From Sulfurovum riftiae (GTDB taxonomy: Bacteria > Campylobacterota > Campylobacteria > Campylobacterales > Sulfurovaceae), in NCBI RefSeq assembly GCF_001595645.1, contig NZ_LNKT01000072.1, forward strand, positions 30,826-94,825: 64,000 bases of DNA, read 5' to 3'. Below the pieces are notes generated by a model, which saw only the letters and a program-made list of their open reading frames with translations, made no database searches and was not told the origin of the DNA. Positions 34,493 through 47,327 of this stretch are shown here, piece after piece (positions within the stretch are counted from its first letter, which is position 1; every line of letters starts with the position of its first letter). A program made the position numbers and the translations under genes.

Positions 34493-35842
34493 TTATTTAT
34501 CCGAATCAGAGATCGTATCGGAAAGCATGAAAGCAAGCTCCAATGCCTGGGAAGCATTGAGTCTCGGGTCACACTGTGTATGATAGCGGCTTGCAAGCCC
34601 TTCCGGGGTAATGGCACATGAAGTACTTCCCGTACACTCTGTCACATCATTCCCTGTCATCTCAAGGTGGATCCCCGCAGCGATCGTACCCATCTCTTTA
34701 TGGATCTCGAAGAACTGCTTCACTTCGGAGAGGATGTTGTCAAAATCCCTGGTCTTGAAACCGGTGGAACTCTTCTCGACATTCCCATGCATCGGGTCGA
34801 TCGTCCAGACAACATTTTTCCCTGCATCTCTTACTCTCTTCAGAAGTGCCGGATAGTGCTCGGCTATCTTGCCTGCACCCATACGGACGATCAGGTTGAG
34901 CCTTCCCTCTTCATTCTCGGGATTCAGAGCATCGATAAGCTCTATGAGTTCATCCTCACCCATGCTTGGACCTACTTTACATCCAATAGGGTTTGCGATC
35001 CCTCTGAAGTACTCGATATGTGCTTCATTCAGGTCTCTGGTCCTGTCACCGATCCAGAGCATATGTGCGGAACAGTCGTACCATTCACCTGTCTCACTGT
35101 CTTCTCTGGTCAACGCTTCTTCATAATTCAGAAGCAGTGCTTCGTGTGACGTATAGAGTGTTGTCTGGTGCAGCTGCGGCATCGTTTCGCTTGTCAATCC
35201 ACATGCCGCCATGAACTTCATGGCATGGTCGATCTTGTCGCTGAGTTCATCGTAGCGTTTCCCCAGCGGGTTGTCCTTGATGAAATCGAGGTTCCACTGG
35301 TGTACTTTGTTCAGGTCTGCCAAACCGCCTCTTGAGAAGGCACGCAGAAGATTCAGTGTGGCCGCCGACTGGTTGTAGGCACGGATCATATTGTGCGGGT
35401 TGGGCACTCTTGCCTCTTCCGTGAACTCGATACCGTTGATGATGTCACCGCGGTAGCTTGGCAGCTTGACTCCATCGACCTCTTCAAAATCCGAAGATCT
35501 CGGTTTTGCGAACTGTCCTGCGATACGTCCGACCTTCACTACCGGCTTACCCGTAGAGTACATCAGGACCATATTCATCTGCAGCATCAGCTTGAAAAGA
35601 TTCTTGATCGTCGCCGCATTGAAATCCGCAAAACTCTCGGCACAGTCTCCGCCCTGAAGCAGGAAAGCTTCACCGCGTCCTGCTGCAGCCAGTTTCCGCT
35701 TGAGGTTTCTTGCTTCACCTGCAAAAATAAGCGGAGGGTAGGCACTCAGTTCCGCTTCTACTTTTTTAAGTGTTTCCTGATCGGGATAGGTTGGTTGTTG
35801 CTTAATGGGGAAGTCTCTCCAACTGCCTGGTGTCCAACTCAT
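34493..35842 (-). CDS. aroF: 3-deoxy-7-phosphoheptulonate synthase, class II
   Basis: Class II (plant-type) DAHP synthase, 449 residues, first enzyme of the shikimate pathway: phosphoenolpyruvate plus erythrose 4-phosphate. Motifs include [11 protein letters not shown] near the N-terminus, [26 protein letters not shown], and METAL-type residues in DPMHGN and [17 protein letters not shown]. Campylobacterota use this class. aroE is 2 kb away in the same pathway. Confidence 0.95.
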   Translation of the reverse strand: MSWTPGSWRDFPIKQQPTYPDQETLKKVEAELSAYPPLIFAGEARNLKRKLAAAGRGEAFLLQGGDCAESFADFNAATIKNLFKLMLQMNMVLMYSTGKPVVKVGRIAGQFAKPRSSDFEEVDGVKLPSYRGDIINGIEFTEEARVPNPHNMIRAYNQSAATLNLLRAFSRGGLADLNKVHQWNLDFIKDNPLGKRYDELSDKIDHAMKFMAACGLTSETMPQLHQTTLYTSHEALLLNYEEALTREDSETGEWYDCSAHMLWIGDRTRDLNEAHIEYFRGIANPIGCKVGPSMGEDELIELIDALNPENEEGRLNLIVRMGAGKIAEHYPALLKRVRDAGKNVVWTIDPMHGNVEKSSTGFKTRDFDNILSEVKQFFEIHKEMGTIAAGIHLEMTGNDVTECTGSTSCAITPEGLASRYHTQCDPRLNASQALELAFMLSDTISDSDK

Positions 35843-35959
35843 GATATGTCCTTAAAATAAATTGCAGAGATTATAGCTGAAAAAATATGAAAAAAGAATG
35901 TATAAGGCCAACAAACCTGAAAAACTCTTAAATAATCCTTTGAGTTTCGAAAAATCTTC

Positions 35960-36115
35960 ATTTTTTCACAGGGTGAATAAGCAGTGAATAACTCATATTA
36001 AAAAATGAAACCCGTCTGTGCGGGAAAGAGTAAAATTATAAATTTTTTTTATTTTTTCACAGGGTGAATAAGCAGTGAATAAGTCCGATATCCACCAAAG
36101 CCCGTTCAGACGGGC
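35960..36115. repeat. Tandem repeat with DnaA-box-like sites and hairpins
   Basis: A 32-bp segment (35960-35991) is repeated perfectly at 36051-36082. Each copy holds TTTTTCACA on the plus strand and TTATTCACC and TTATTCACT on the minus strand, the last two 11 bp apart. These resemble the DnaA box reported for H. pylori (TCATTCACN). Each copy is followed by a GC-rich hairpin (36011-36024, CCCG/CGGG; 36100-36115, GCCCGT-TCAG-ACGGGC). An AT-rich stretch lies at 36031-36057. The region is otherwise gene-free and lies between DAHP synthase and cmoA. dnaA itself is not in the window. Confidence 0.6.
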
Positions 36116-36130
36116 AATACAATAAAAGTG

Positions 36131-36838
36131 TTACTTTTTGGCAACAAATGTCACGAAATTTGCCCACTGAAAGATCGTATCGATCTTTCCAAATCCTGCC
36201 TCTTTGCACATACGGATATTCTCTTCGATCGTGAACGGAATGAGGACATTTTCGAGTGCTTCACGCTTCTGGGCAATCTCGTAATCACTGTAGCCCTGTG
36301 CTTTCTTGTAGGCGTAGTAGATATCGATCATCTCTTTGTCCAGGCGCTTATCCTCGAAGACCACTTTCTCGGAGAAAATGAACATCCCCTCCTCATTCAG
36401 GCCTTCATAGAGGCGCTTGATGAGTTCTATACGCTGCATGGGACGGATGAACTGCAGCGTATAGTTCGCTACGATGATATCTTCATTGCTGTAGTCATAC
36501 GCCATCATATCTGCCAGTTCGAGCTCTATGGTCGCTCCGAAAGCCCGGCATTTCTGCTCTGCCCTCTCGAGCATGGCAGGAGAGTTATCGATGCCTTTGA
36601 GTCGCATTCCTGCTTCCATCTTGCTGTGCAGGTCCAGAAGGAATTTGGCAGTAGATGCCCCGAGGTCGAGTACTTTTTTACCCTCTTCCTGCTCTGCCAG
36701 TATGAGGGAGATCACCAGATCTCTGACCTCGTCGTAAAAGGGGACCGAACGGCTGAGCATGTCATCAAAAACAGAGGCGACCGCCTGGTCGAATTCAAAT
36801 TTCTTCTCTATGGGTTTTTCAAATACTTTATCTTTCAT
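36131..36838 (-). CDS. cmoA: Carboxy-S-adenosyl-L-methionine synthase
   Basis: CmoA makes carboxy-SAM, used to modify uridine 34 of several tRNAs. It has 235 residues. The N-terminus [20 protein letters not shown] and the SAM loop [11 protein letters not shown] are CmoA features, with [11 protein letters not shown] in the core. It closes the nudH-to-cmoA block of C. jejuni order, here separated from ribF by a GGDEF gene. Confidence 0.9.
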   Translation of the reverse strand: MKDKVFEKPIEKKFEFDQAVASVFDDMLSRSVPFYDEVRDLVISLILAEQEEGKKVLDLGASTAKFLLDLHSKMEAGMRLKGIDNSPAMLERAEQKCRAFGATIELELADMMAYDYSNEDIIVANYTLQFIRPMQRIELIKRLYEGLNEEGMFIFSEKVVFEDKRLDKEMIDIYYAYKKAQGYSDYEIAQKREALENVLIPFTIEENIRMCKEAGFGKIDTIFQWANFVTFVAKK

Positions 36839-37052
36839 AACGTCATTTTAACACAAGGTGCCCTCAAGTTACATTCCTGGGGACCCTCTTCTCTATTTGC
36901 TTTTTAAATTATCCAACATCATTTTAATAACAAATAATATAAAATTTATATTGTTACGCTTAAACTAAGAAAAATATCTTATAATATATGCAAGTATATC
37001 ACTGTACTCTTTTCTATGTGCAGTGGTAAATTATTTGAATGAGTGGGTGGGG

Positions 37053-38876
37053 ATGCAGCAATTAACCGTACTTGTCGTTGACGATGACAGAGTGTCAACC
37101 TCCATACTCAACCACATGCTGAAAAACTATGCAGACAGGGTCCTGGTCGCTTCTGACGGAGAAGAGGGTCTCAGACTCTTCAAAGAGCATCGTCCCGAGA
37201 TTGTACTTTCCGATATCAATATGCCCCGCATGAGCGGCCTGGATATGGTCAGGGAGATACGTGCACTTGACGAGCATGTCAAGATCGCAATCTTCACCAA
37301 CTTCGAGAACCGTGATGTGCTGCTCAAAGCCATCCAGTACGGTGTCAACCAGTTCTTCTCCAAGCCTTTTGAAGCCAAACTCTTTGCCCAGGTATTGCAG
37401 CATCTTGTCGATGATGTGATGGAGAAACGCCAAATAGAGGCAGAACTGAACAGACAGCAGAACATCCTGCATGCCATCAACCAGATGTCACACAACTTCC
37501 TGCAGCAGAGCGACTGGATGGTCGCTTTGCAGGAGGAGATGCTGAATTTAAAAGAGGCATCTGAAACATCAGCCATATTTATTTACAAGAATGAGACAGA
37601 CAACAAGAGTGATCCTCTTTACGCCTCACAGCTGCTGGCCATAAACGACAACAAAAAAGCAAGGGCAAGAAAACGGATACACTATCGAAAAAATCATCTG
37701 ATGCGTTGGAAAAGAGCACTCGAACGGGGCTGTTCCGTCAATGGGAGTATCAATGATTATGACCGCTCCAAACAGAAACTGCTCGCAGCTTTCAAGATAG
37801 AATGCCTGTTGATACTCCCCATCTTTGTCAATCAGGAGTGGTGGGGCTTTCTCGGGATCGGGAGCAATACGGGGCATCCGCTCAATGCATCGGATGTCGA
37901 GATGCTCAGTACGGTCTCTTCCATCATCGGCTCGGCCATCAACAACAAACGCAATATCCAGTCACTTGAAATGTCCTCCACGGTCTTCAAACATACCATG
38001 GACGGCGTACTGATCACCAATGCCGAGAATCGCATCGTTCATGTCAACGATGCATTTACCGATATTACAGGATACGAACCTTCAGATGTCATCGGAAAAG
38101 ACCCGAAACTGCTAAGGTCAGGGAACCATACCAAACATTTTTATGATGAGATGTGGAGCAAACTCACTAACAACGGATACTGGCAGGGAGAGATCACGAA
38201 CCGTAAGAAGAACGGAGAGATCTATATAGAGTGGCTTACCATCAATGCCATCAAGGACAACCATGGCCATACGGAGAAATTCATCGGTATCTTCTCCGAT
38301 GTGACCCACCAGAGAAAAGATGCCCAGGACCAGGCATACCTTGCCACACACGATCCGCTCACCGGTCTCTCCAACAGGCTGCTGCTCAATGACCGGCTCC
38401 AACATGCCATCGAACATGCCAAACGTTTCGACAAATGTTTTGCCGTGATCTTCTGCGACCTTGACAACTTCAAGCCCATCAACGATACCTACGGCCACTC
38501 CATCGGAGACGAGGTGCTGAAACATATTGCCGGTATCATGCAATCCACCCTGCGGAAAGATGACACCATCTGCCGTTATGGAGGTGATGAATTCGTGATC
38601 CTCATTGAAGAACTGAAAAGTTTTGAAAATCTTGAGACCGTACTCGATAAGATCCGCACACTCTCAAACCAGAGCTTCAGGATCAACGGACTTGAACTGA
38701 CAGTGGGCATCAGTATCGGTGCAGCCATCTACCCCAATGATGCCCAAAGCCCCGAAGCAATACTCCGTGCTGCCGACAAGGCCATGTACGATGCCAAGAG
38801 GCAGGGAAAGAACAGTATTGCCTACTATAACACGTATGAAGCACTCTACTGCAACAACACGTATGCATTAAGCTAA
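37053..38876 (+). CDS. Response regulator with GAF, PAS and GGDEF domains (diguanylate cyclase)
   Basis: A protein of about 607 residues. Domains in order: receiver (about residues 1-120; VVDDDRVS, phosphoacceptor in VLSDINMP, Lys in FSKPF), GAF-like (about 140-300), PAS (about 310-420; VHVNDAFTDITGYEPSDVIG) and GGDEF (about 440-600). The signature RYGGDEF is intact and the RxxD inhibitory motif is not evident before it, so it should make cyclic-di-GMP. The frame opens at GTG 37023, but the receiver begins at ATG 37053. It ends 9 bp inside the convergent ribF gene and breaks the ribF-cmoA order. Confidence 0.88.
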   Translation: MQQLTVLVVDDDRVSTSILNHMLKNYADRVLVASDGEEGLRLFKEHRPEIVLSDINMPRMSGLDMVREIRALDEHVKIAIFTNFENRDVLLKAIQYGVNQFFSKPFEAKLFAQVLQHLVDDVMEKRQIEAELNRQQNILHAINQMSHNFLQQSDWMVALQEEMLNLKEASETSAIFIYKNETDNKSDPLYASQLLAINDNKKARARKRIHYRKNHLMRWKRALERGCSVNGSINDYDRSKQKLLAAFKIECLLILPIFVNQEWWGFLGIGSNTGHPLNASDVEMLSTVSSIIGSAINNKRNIQSLEMSSTVFKHTMDGVLITNAENRIVHVNDAFTDITGYEPSDVIGKDPKLLRSGNHTKHFYDEMWSKLTNNGYWQGEITNRKKNGEIYIEWLTINAIKDNHGHTEKFIGIFSDVTHQRKDAQDQAYLATHDPLTGLSNRLLLNDRLQHAIEHAKRFDKCFAVIFCDLDNFKPINDTYGHSIGDEVLKHIAGIMQSTLRKDDTICRYGGDEFVILIEELKSFENLETVLDKIRTLSNQSFRINGLELTVGISIGAAIYPNDAQSPEAILRAADKAMYDAKRQGKNSIAYYNTYEALYCNNTYALS

Positions 38877-39674
38877 AAGTTTCTTCGCTTTCTGCATATC
38901 TGCTTCGATCTGCATTTTAAGTTCCTCAAGGGAATCGAACCTTCTGTTTTCTCGAATAAAAGCCCTGAATTCAAGCTGAAGCTCCCCTTCTGTCTCGCCA
39001 AGGTCCCTGTCCAAGATATGGCTTTCTACTGCAAAAGTCCCGTCTGTAGTGATACGGTGTCCCAGAAAACTGACAGAATCGAACCACACTTCACCTACTT
39101 TGGTCCTTGTGGCATAGACCCCCTCCAGAGGCAGCTGATAGTGTTCGATCCGCAAATTGACCGTCGGTACCAGTGCTTTTTTTCCCAACCCCTGTCCCTG
39201 AATGACATACCCCTCTATCGTATAGTGCCTCCCCAGGAGCCTGTTGGCCATTTCTATATTGCCTTCCCGAAGATAGGCTTTGATCGTACGGGAGTGCACC
39301 GGTATCCCCTCCAGTGCTATCTCCTCCACCACCACGACCTCTTTGTCGAAAAGTTCGGCCAGTGTCTCTGCCGTGCCGGTTTTGTTCCGCCCGAAAGCAA
39401 AATCGTATCCGACAATGATACGTTCAAGTTTTGGAAAATCCTCTTTGAGTTTTGCCATAAAGGCTTCCGGTGTCAGGGAGCTGATGGTATCAAAAAAGTA
39501 GAAACAGCACATTTTGTCCGTATAGAGGGAACGCTTATAACCTGGTGTCAGGTATCCGCCGTTACGTTCTATGATGACGATGGCATCCACTGTTTCGATC
39601 ACTTTCTGATGTGCCACATGCATACCGTCGAATGAACCGATGGCTATAGATCTTATCGTATTGTTTACTTTCAT
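38868..39674 (-). CDS. ribF: Bifunctional riboflavin kinase / FAD synthetase
   Basis: RibF phosphorylates riboflavin to FMN and adenylates FMN to FAD. It has 268 residues, slightly short. The N-terminal nucleotidyltransferase shows IGSFDGMHVAHQKV and VGYDFAFGRNKTG; the kinase half shows GRHYTIEGYVIQGQGLGKK and a PTVNL stretch. The missing residues are mainly in the linker. It is downstream of tlyA in the long minus-strand block. Confidence 0.93.
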   Translation of the reverse strand: MKVNNTIRSIAIGSFDGMHVAHQKVIETVDAIVIIERNGGYLTPGYKRSLYTDKMCCFYFFDTISSLTPEAFMAKLKEDFPKLERIIVGYDFAFGRNKTGTAETLAELFDKEVVVVEEIALEGIPVHSRTIKAYLREGNIEMANRLLGRHYTIEGYVIQGQGLGKKALVPTVNLRIEHYQLPLEGVYATRTKVGEVWFDSVSFLGHRITTDGTFAVESHILDRDLGETEGELQLEFRAFIRENRRFDSLEELKMQIEADMQKAKKLLA

Positions 39675-39683
39675 ATATTCCTC

Positions 39684-39739
39684 GTAGGGTGGGCTTCAGC
39701 CCACCAATTTAATGTCTCATAAGATGGGTGAAGCCCGCC

Positions 39740-39743
<4 letters not shown>
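39684..39743. repeat. Long inverted repeat between ribF and tlyA
   Basis: GTAGGGTGGGCTTCA...TGAAGCCCGCCCTAC: arms at 39684-39698 and 39729-39743, with one G/C mismatch and further pairing inside. The left arm also carries its own GGTGGGC-TTCA-GCCCACC hairpin. The tlyA stop codon lies within the right arm. This looks like a REP-type palindromic unit. Confidence 0.6.
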
Positions 39744-43037
<3,294 letters not shown>

Positions 43038-43041
43038 GGAA

Positions 43042-44184
43042 CTATGACTGTAGTGCTTCCAGAACCGCCAAAGCCTGACGGTGTTCCCTGACATCATGGC
43101 AGCGGACGATAGAAGCACCGTTCTCTACTGCTTTGAGGTGCAGAGCCAGCGTTCCGGGAAGGCGCTCTTCTGTCAGTGTGGGGATGATCTTGTCGATCAT
43201 CGATTTCCTACTTGCACCTATAAGCAGTTCACAGCCGAAATGTTCAAAGTGCGCCAAATTCTTCAAAAGTATCAGGTTGTGCTCCAGGCTTTTACCAAAA
43301 CCGATCCCCACATCGAGGATAATATCTTCCCGCTTCATACCCAGGGCTTCACACTTTGCGATGCGTTCTGCAAAGAATGCATCCACTTCGACCATCACAT
43401 CTTCATACTGAGGATCCTTCTGCATGGTCTGCGGTGTTCCCTGCATATGCATAATGCAGTACTTTGCATCAAAATTCACAGCCAGCTCTATGAGCACATC
43501 ATCACTGCCACCGGTAATGTCATTGACAAGACTGAAGCCGCTCTCCAGGGCATAGGCAACGACCGAGGGCGTGTAACTGTCAATACTGAAACGTACCTTC
43601 TCATGCAATTTCGCTTCAGCGATGGCATCACAGATGGGCCTGATGCGTTCGAGTTCGACAGGCTCACTCACCGGTTCTGCCCCAGGACGGGAGGATATCG
43701 CACCAATATCGATGATGTCGGCGCCCTCCTCTATCATACGGTGTATCTCTGCTACGGCTTCTTCAGCCTGAAATCTGCTCTGGGCAAAAAAACTGTCATC
43801 ATTGGCGTTGATGACCCCCATAATCTTTGTTGGGAAAGCAGGAGTAGCAAGAAAACTTTTCAGTGCCTTTGCCACAGCTTTAAGCCCGAAGGGTTGTGCC
43901 AGTTCTTTACGCGAGAGGATCTCCATATGTTTTCTGGTACCGACAAGGATGCAGTCAACCAACGGTTTTTCACAGAGAATGACACCTCCGGGTACCGCCA
44001 GTTCCGCACCGATACTGAGGGCATCCTGCTTCAATATATTCGCTGCGGGTGTTTTGAGGTCTTTGATGTAGAAGGTCAGCAGTTCCATCTTCTTGGCCAT
44101 AATGGAAATGCCGCCACTCTCCACACCGAGCACTTCGAGTGCGGCTTTTTTGTCTGCAATATTCCCGACTTTATAGAGATACAT
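43042..44184 (-). CDS. folP: Dihydropteroate synthase with N-terminal extension
   Basis: FolP joins p-aminobenzoate with the pterin pyrophosphate in folate synthesis and is the sulfonamide target. It has 380 residues against the usual 270-280; the additional 100 or so are N-terminal, as is usual in Campylobacterota from memory. Core motifs: MGVINANDDSFF, GADIIDIGAISSRPG, NDITGG, LDVGIGFGKS and GASRKS. The Asn-Ala rather than Asn-Val near the first motif is a small oddity. It is in the holB-folP-ligA run. Confidence 0.92.
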   Translation of the reverse strand: MYLYKVGNIADKKAALEVLGVESGGISIMAKKMELLTFYIKDLKTPAANILKQDALSIGAELAVPGGVILCEKPLVDCILVGTRKHMEILSRKELAQPFGLKAVAKALKSFLATPAFPTKIMGVINANDDSFFAQSRFQAEEAVAEIHRMIEEGADIIDIGAISSRPGAEPVSEPVELERIRPICDAIAEAKLHEKVRFSIDSYTPSVVAYALESGFSLVNDITGGSDDVLIELAVNFDAKYCIMHMQGTPQTMQKDPQYEDVMVEVDAFFAERIAKCEALGMKREDIILDVGIGFGKSLEHNLILLKNLAHFEHFGCELLIGASRKSMIDKIIPTLTEERLPGTLALHLKAVENGASIVRCHDVREHRQALAVLEALQS

Positions 44185-44227
44185 TCATTCTTCCTGTCAA
44201 AGCTTTTCAATAGGAAAAGCATACCAC

Positions 44228-44278
44228 AACTCTTCACTATTCACTATTAACTCTTCACTTCCAATGCATCGCATTGGA
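44228..44278. repeat. Short direct repeats and hairpin between holB and folP
   Basis: AACTCTTCACT occurs at 44228-44238 and 44249-44259 with CTATTCACT between them. A perfect hairpin TCCAATGC-ATC-GCATTGGA lies at 44260-44278, just after the holB stop. The 98-bp gap is otherwise empty. The hairpin may act as an attenuator or weak terminator between the two genes. Confidence 0.4.
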
Positions 44279-44282
44279 CCTT

Positions 44283-44903
44283 TTACCGTTTTTTACGTGC
44301 CAGCAGCTTCAGCAGCAGGGTATTGAGCACGAACTGGGGAGGCGAACCGACATCGAGGGCTACAAAGGCATTGGTAAAGAGTGTAAGTGTCTTTTCATCG
44401 AGGTCGAACTGCTGTGAGCGTATGGCCTCTTTGGAGATGTTCTCTACCAGCAGTTTCATCGCCTTGGCATCGGTACGTTTATGGGTCTGGGTGTACTCGT
44501 ACACGCTTGCAAGGCTGAGCTGCTGCAGGTCCAGTCCGGTCAGTGCCTCTTTCTTCTCTTCATTGAGTATGACAATAGGCAGTCTGGAGCGGATGGTTGG
44601 GAGGATCGTCGCTTTGCTGGGGGTGATAAGGATGAACTCTTTGTTCTTTGGCGGCTCCTCGATAACCTTGAGCAGTTTGTTCTGGACCAGTGGAGTGAAG
44701 ATCTTCGCTGTCAGGATGATCACCGTGGTCTCTTCGCTGGCCATGTAGGCTTTTTCAATGGCCAGTTTGGCATCATCGACGGAGAAGGCTTTCTCCTCTT
44801 CGAGTATCTTCACAATGCGTTCCGTGGTGACAGCAGACTCAAGTGCGGCGATCGTACCTTCGATATCGTTCGTGATGAGTACCTGGCTGATCAATCGCAT
44901 CAT
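44283..44903 (-). CDS. holB: DNA polymerase III subunit delta'
   Basis: A 206-residue clamp-loader subunit of reduced size. VIILTAKIFTPLVQNKLLKVIEEPPKNKEFILITPSKATILPTIRSRL is the characteristic stretch of delta', shown here in part only: NKLLKVIEEPP and TIRSRLP. Campylobacterota HolB is short and lacks a full zinc module. It overlaps hobA by 4 bp, so the two are co-translated. Confidence 0.85.
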   Translation of the reverse strand: MMRLISQVLITNDIEGTIAALESAVTTERIVKILEEEKAFSVDDAKLAIEKAYMASEETTVIILTAKIFTPLVQNKLLKVIEEPPKNKEFILITPSKATILPTIRSRLPIVILNEEKKEALTGLDLQQLSLASVYEYTQTHKRTDAKAMKLLVENISKEAIRSQQFDLDEKTLTLFTNAFVALDVGSPPQFVLNTLLLKLLARKKR

Positions 44904-45448
44904 AACTCCAGGTCTAGGTCTCCAAAGAGTGCTGCAGACAATGTAGCATCGAAGAGTTTGTAGAGCTGCAGCAGTTTGATGTCAAGAAGCGGGTCGGAAG
45001 AGCGGAAAGAGAAGCTGTTCTGCACCTCTTCATCGAGGATCCACAGAAAACTGTCTTCATTTCGGTATGCCATCTTGGTATAGGGGTGGTCCCCCTTGCC
45101 GATATACCAGATGAAATAGCCGTTGGGGTAGGAGATCTCGAACATATCTTCAAGCAGCTGGATATCCTGTGTGGAGTGTATGGACCTGAGATTCGGAAAA
45201 TTGTCCATCAGGCTGTAGACGGGTAGGAGAGGCCTGTTCTTGCCAAAGTCATTGACCGCATTGAGAATATAGCTTTTGAACCATTTATGCTGTTCATCGG
45301 TCACAAGCAGTACGGTCTTTCCCTCAAGCATCTGGGAGACTGCAGACTTTACCAGCGGTGCCCATTCGTAACGATACTCTTCCATCCATGAGAAGTCCGA
45401 CTCCTCATTCCGTATCGCTTCAAGCGTCCACTTTAAAAGCTCCTGCAT
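44900..45448 (-). CDS. hobA: HobA, DnaA-binding orisome protein
   Basis: HobA is a tetrameric SIS-like protein that binds domain I of DnaA and promotes orisome assembly in Campylobacterota, a structural counterpart of E. coli DiaA. The protein has 182 residues from the ATG at 45448; the longer frame into lysC would add 23 unrelated residues. The C-terminal stretch DPLLDIKLLQLYKLFDATLS aligns by eye with the H. pylori HobA end, and DEQHKWFKSYILNAV with its central helix. Order lysC-hobA-holB-folP is as in H. pylori. Confidence 0.9.
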   Translation of the reverse strand: MQELLKWTLEAIRNEESDFSWMEEYRYEWAPLVKSAVSQMLEGKTVLLVTDEQHKWFKSYILNAVNDFGKNRPLLPVYSLMDNFPNLRSIHSTQDIQLLEDMFEISYPNGYFIWYIGKGDHPYTKMAYRNEDSFLWILDEEVQNSFSFRSSDPLLDIKLLQLYKLFDATLSAALFGDLDLEL

Positions 45449-45455
45449 GATCTTT

Positions 45456-46661
45456 CTACTTGTCCAGCTCGTAGGCTTCGTGCAGTGCACGGATCGCAAG
45501 TTCACCGTACTTTTCATCGATGATCATGGAGATCTTGATCTCCGAAGTGGAGATCATCTGGATGTTGATGTTGCTCTTTGCCAGTACGGTAAAGGCTGTT
45601 GCAGCAACGCCGGAATGTGACTTCATACCTACACCGACCACGGAGACCTTGCAGACATGCTCGTCAAAATCAACTCCCTGAATATCTTCACTGAACGAAG
45701 CGACTAGTTTCTTGGCGTTTTCAAGCTCACTCTGCGGTACAGTAAAACCGAGATTGGTCAATCCGTCCGTTCCCACGTTCTGGATGATCATATCGACATT
45801 GATATTCGCCTCTGCCAGAGCAGAGAAGATCTCCGCAGCGATCCCCGGTCTGTCCACCACACCTCTGAGCGTCACTCTTGCCTGATTTTTGTCCAGTACC
45901 ACACCGCTGACTAAAACTGCTTCCATATTTTCATTCTCCTTCGTTATCAATGTACCTTTGTCATCACTGAAACTGCTTTTTGCATAGAGTTTCACATTCA
46001 ATTTCTTCGCCAGTTCAACCGACCTGTTCTGCAGGACTTTCGCACCCAGCGAAGCGAGTTCAAGCATTTCGTCATAAGAGATGGTATCCAGTTTCTTGGC
46101 ATTGGGCTCGATACGCGGATCGGTCGTATAGATACCGTCCACATCCGAATAGATCTCACACTGATCCGCTTTGAGTGCTGCAGCGATCGCTACGGCAGAG
46201 AGGTCCGAACCGCCACGACCCAATGTCGTGACCGAACCGTTCTTGTTGATCCCCTGAAAACCCGCTACCACAATGATCTTTCCCTCTTTGAGTGCGGTCT
46301 GCATTGGTGCAGGATCGATGGATTCGATCCTTGCGTAGGTATGGGTATCATCTGTGACGATCCCCGCCTGACGCCCGGTCATGGCAACGGCATCAAACCC
46401 TTTGGCCTGAAGCGCGATGGAGAGAAGTGCCGCTGTGACACGTTCTCCCGAACTCAAGAGCATATCCATCTCTTTCTTTGCAGGACTCTTGCTGAAATGC
46501 TCCGCATACTCTATGAGTTTGTTCGTCTCTCCGCTCATCGCAGAGACCACGATGACCAGATCATGCCCTGCTTCTCTGGCTTTGGCAACACGGTTCGCCA
46601 CATTCTCGATGCGATCCAGCCCGCCTACACTTGTACCGCCATACTTCTGTACGATCAACAT
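45456..46661 (-). CDS. lysC: Aspartate kinase
   Basis: LysC phosphorylates aspartate in the route to lysine, threonine, methionine and diaminopimelate. It has 401 residues. QKYGGTSVGGLDR opens the kinase domain; LGRGGSDLSAVA and SDVDGIYTTDPR follow. Two C-terminal ACT domains (about residues 265-401) indicate feedback control, probably by lysine and threonine as in other single-chain enzymes. It is downstream of nudH. Confidence 0.95.
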   Translation of the reverse strand: MLIVQKYGGTSVGGLDRIENVANRVAKAREAGHDLVIVVSAMSGETNKLIEYAEHFSKSPAKKEMDMLLSSGERVTAALLSIALQAKGFDAVAMTGRQAGIVTDDTHTYARIESIDPAPMQTALKEGKIIVVAGFQGINKNGSVTTLGRGGSDLSAVAIAAALKADQCEIYSDVDGIYTTDPRIEPNAKKLDTISYDEMLELASLGAKVLQNRSVELAKKLNVKLYAKSSFSDDKGTLITKENENMEAVLVSGVVLDKNQARVTLRGVVDRPGIAAEIFSALAEANINVDMIIQNVGTDGLTNLGFTVPQSELENAKKLVASFSEDIQGVDFDEHVCKVSVVGVGMKSHSGVAATAFTVLAKSNINIQMISTSEIKISMIIDEKYGELAIRALHEAYELDK

Positions 46662-46716
46662 AAAAAAAATTCCTTGTAGTTATTTAGGCACTCTCTTTGC
46701 AGTGCACTTCCCTCGT

Positions 46717-47202
46717 TTAGATCAAACCCTCTTTGATAAAATGATCGATCACCCTGCGATACACTTTACGTTTAAAATAGGTCACCCGCCTGAACAGTTC
46801 GTCATAATTCACAAATGTATACTCTTTAAACTCCGGGATCTCGAATGCCTGCAGGTCTATCTGTGCATCCTCTTTGAGTCTGACCAAAAAATACTTTTGT
46901 GTCTGACCGTCGAACGGATAGACTTTCCCCCTTGCGGTTTTTGGAAAATCGTAGGTGATCCACTCAGGGAACTCTCCCAGTATCTCAACATTGTTACAAC
47001 CGATCTCCTCGAGCAGTTCCCTGTAGAGCGCATCCTGGGGTGTCTCACCCTCATCGATGCCGCCCTGCGGGAATTGCCAGGCATTTCGTATGTCACTTCG
47101 ATGTGCGATGAAAAATTCGCACTTTTCCGGATATTTAGAAGAGAGTATGACGGCTGCAACATTGGGCCTGTAGCTCTTTTTGTTTTGCATACCAATACTC
47201 AT
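46717..47202 (-). CDS. nudH: RNA pyrophosphohydrolase
   Basis: NudH removes pyrophosphate from 5' ends of mRNA and hydrolyses dinucleoside polyphosphates. It has up to 161 residues. The Nudix box reads [22 protein letters not shown], quoted in part here: GGIDEGETP and [20 protein letters not shown] is the usual N-terminus. ATG at 47190 ([11 protein letters not shown]) is an alternative start four codons in. It is the first gene of the minus-strand block running to ribF. Confidence 0.92.
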   Translation of the reverse strand: MSIGMQNKKSYRPNVAAVILSSKYPEKCEFFIAHRSDIRNAWQFPQGGIDEGETPQDALYRELLEEIGCNNVEILGEFPEWITYDFPKTARGKVYPFDGQTQKYFLVRLKEDAQIDLQAFEIPEFKEYTFVNYDELFRRVTYFKRKVYRRVIDHFIKEGLI

Positions 47203-47327
47203 TTTCGATAAATTTTTTAAAATGAAGTCTCTTGTATCAAGACTCCGACAATTTAGAGATAAACTCTGAAATTTCTGATATGATTTTATCTAAAATGTGG
47301 TTACAACCATTTGAAAAGGGCTAAAAA

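Noticed and set aside
35843..36130. Small CRISPR-like array
   Set aside because: Only two 32-bp copies, the following sequence contains conserved hairpins rather than unique spacers, and there are no cas genes.
43038..43118. Upstream extension of the SanA-like gene into folP
   Set aside because: It would overlap folP by about 77 bp in another frame; the ATG at 43037 begins a clean membrane helix.
43081..44250. Plus-strand open frame of 389 codons opposite folP
   Set aside because: Antisense shadow of folP; no recognisable domain or start signal.
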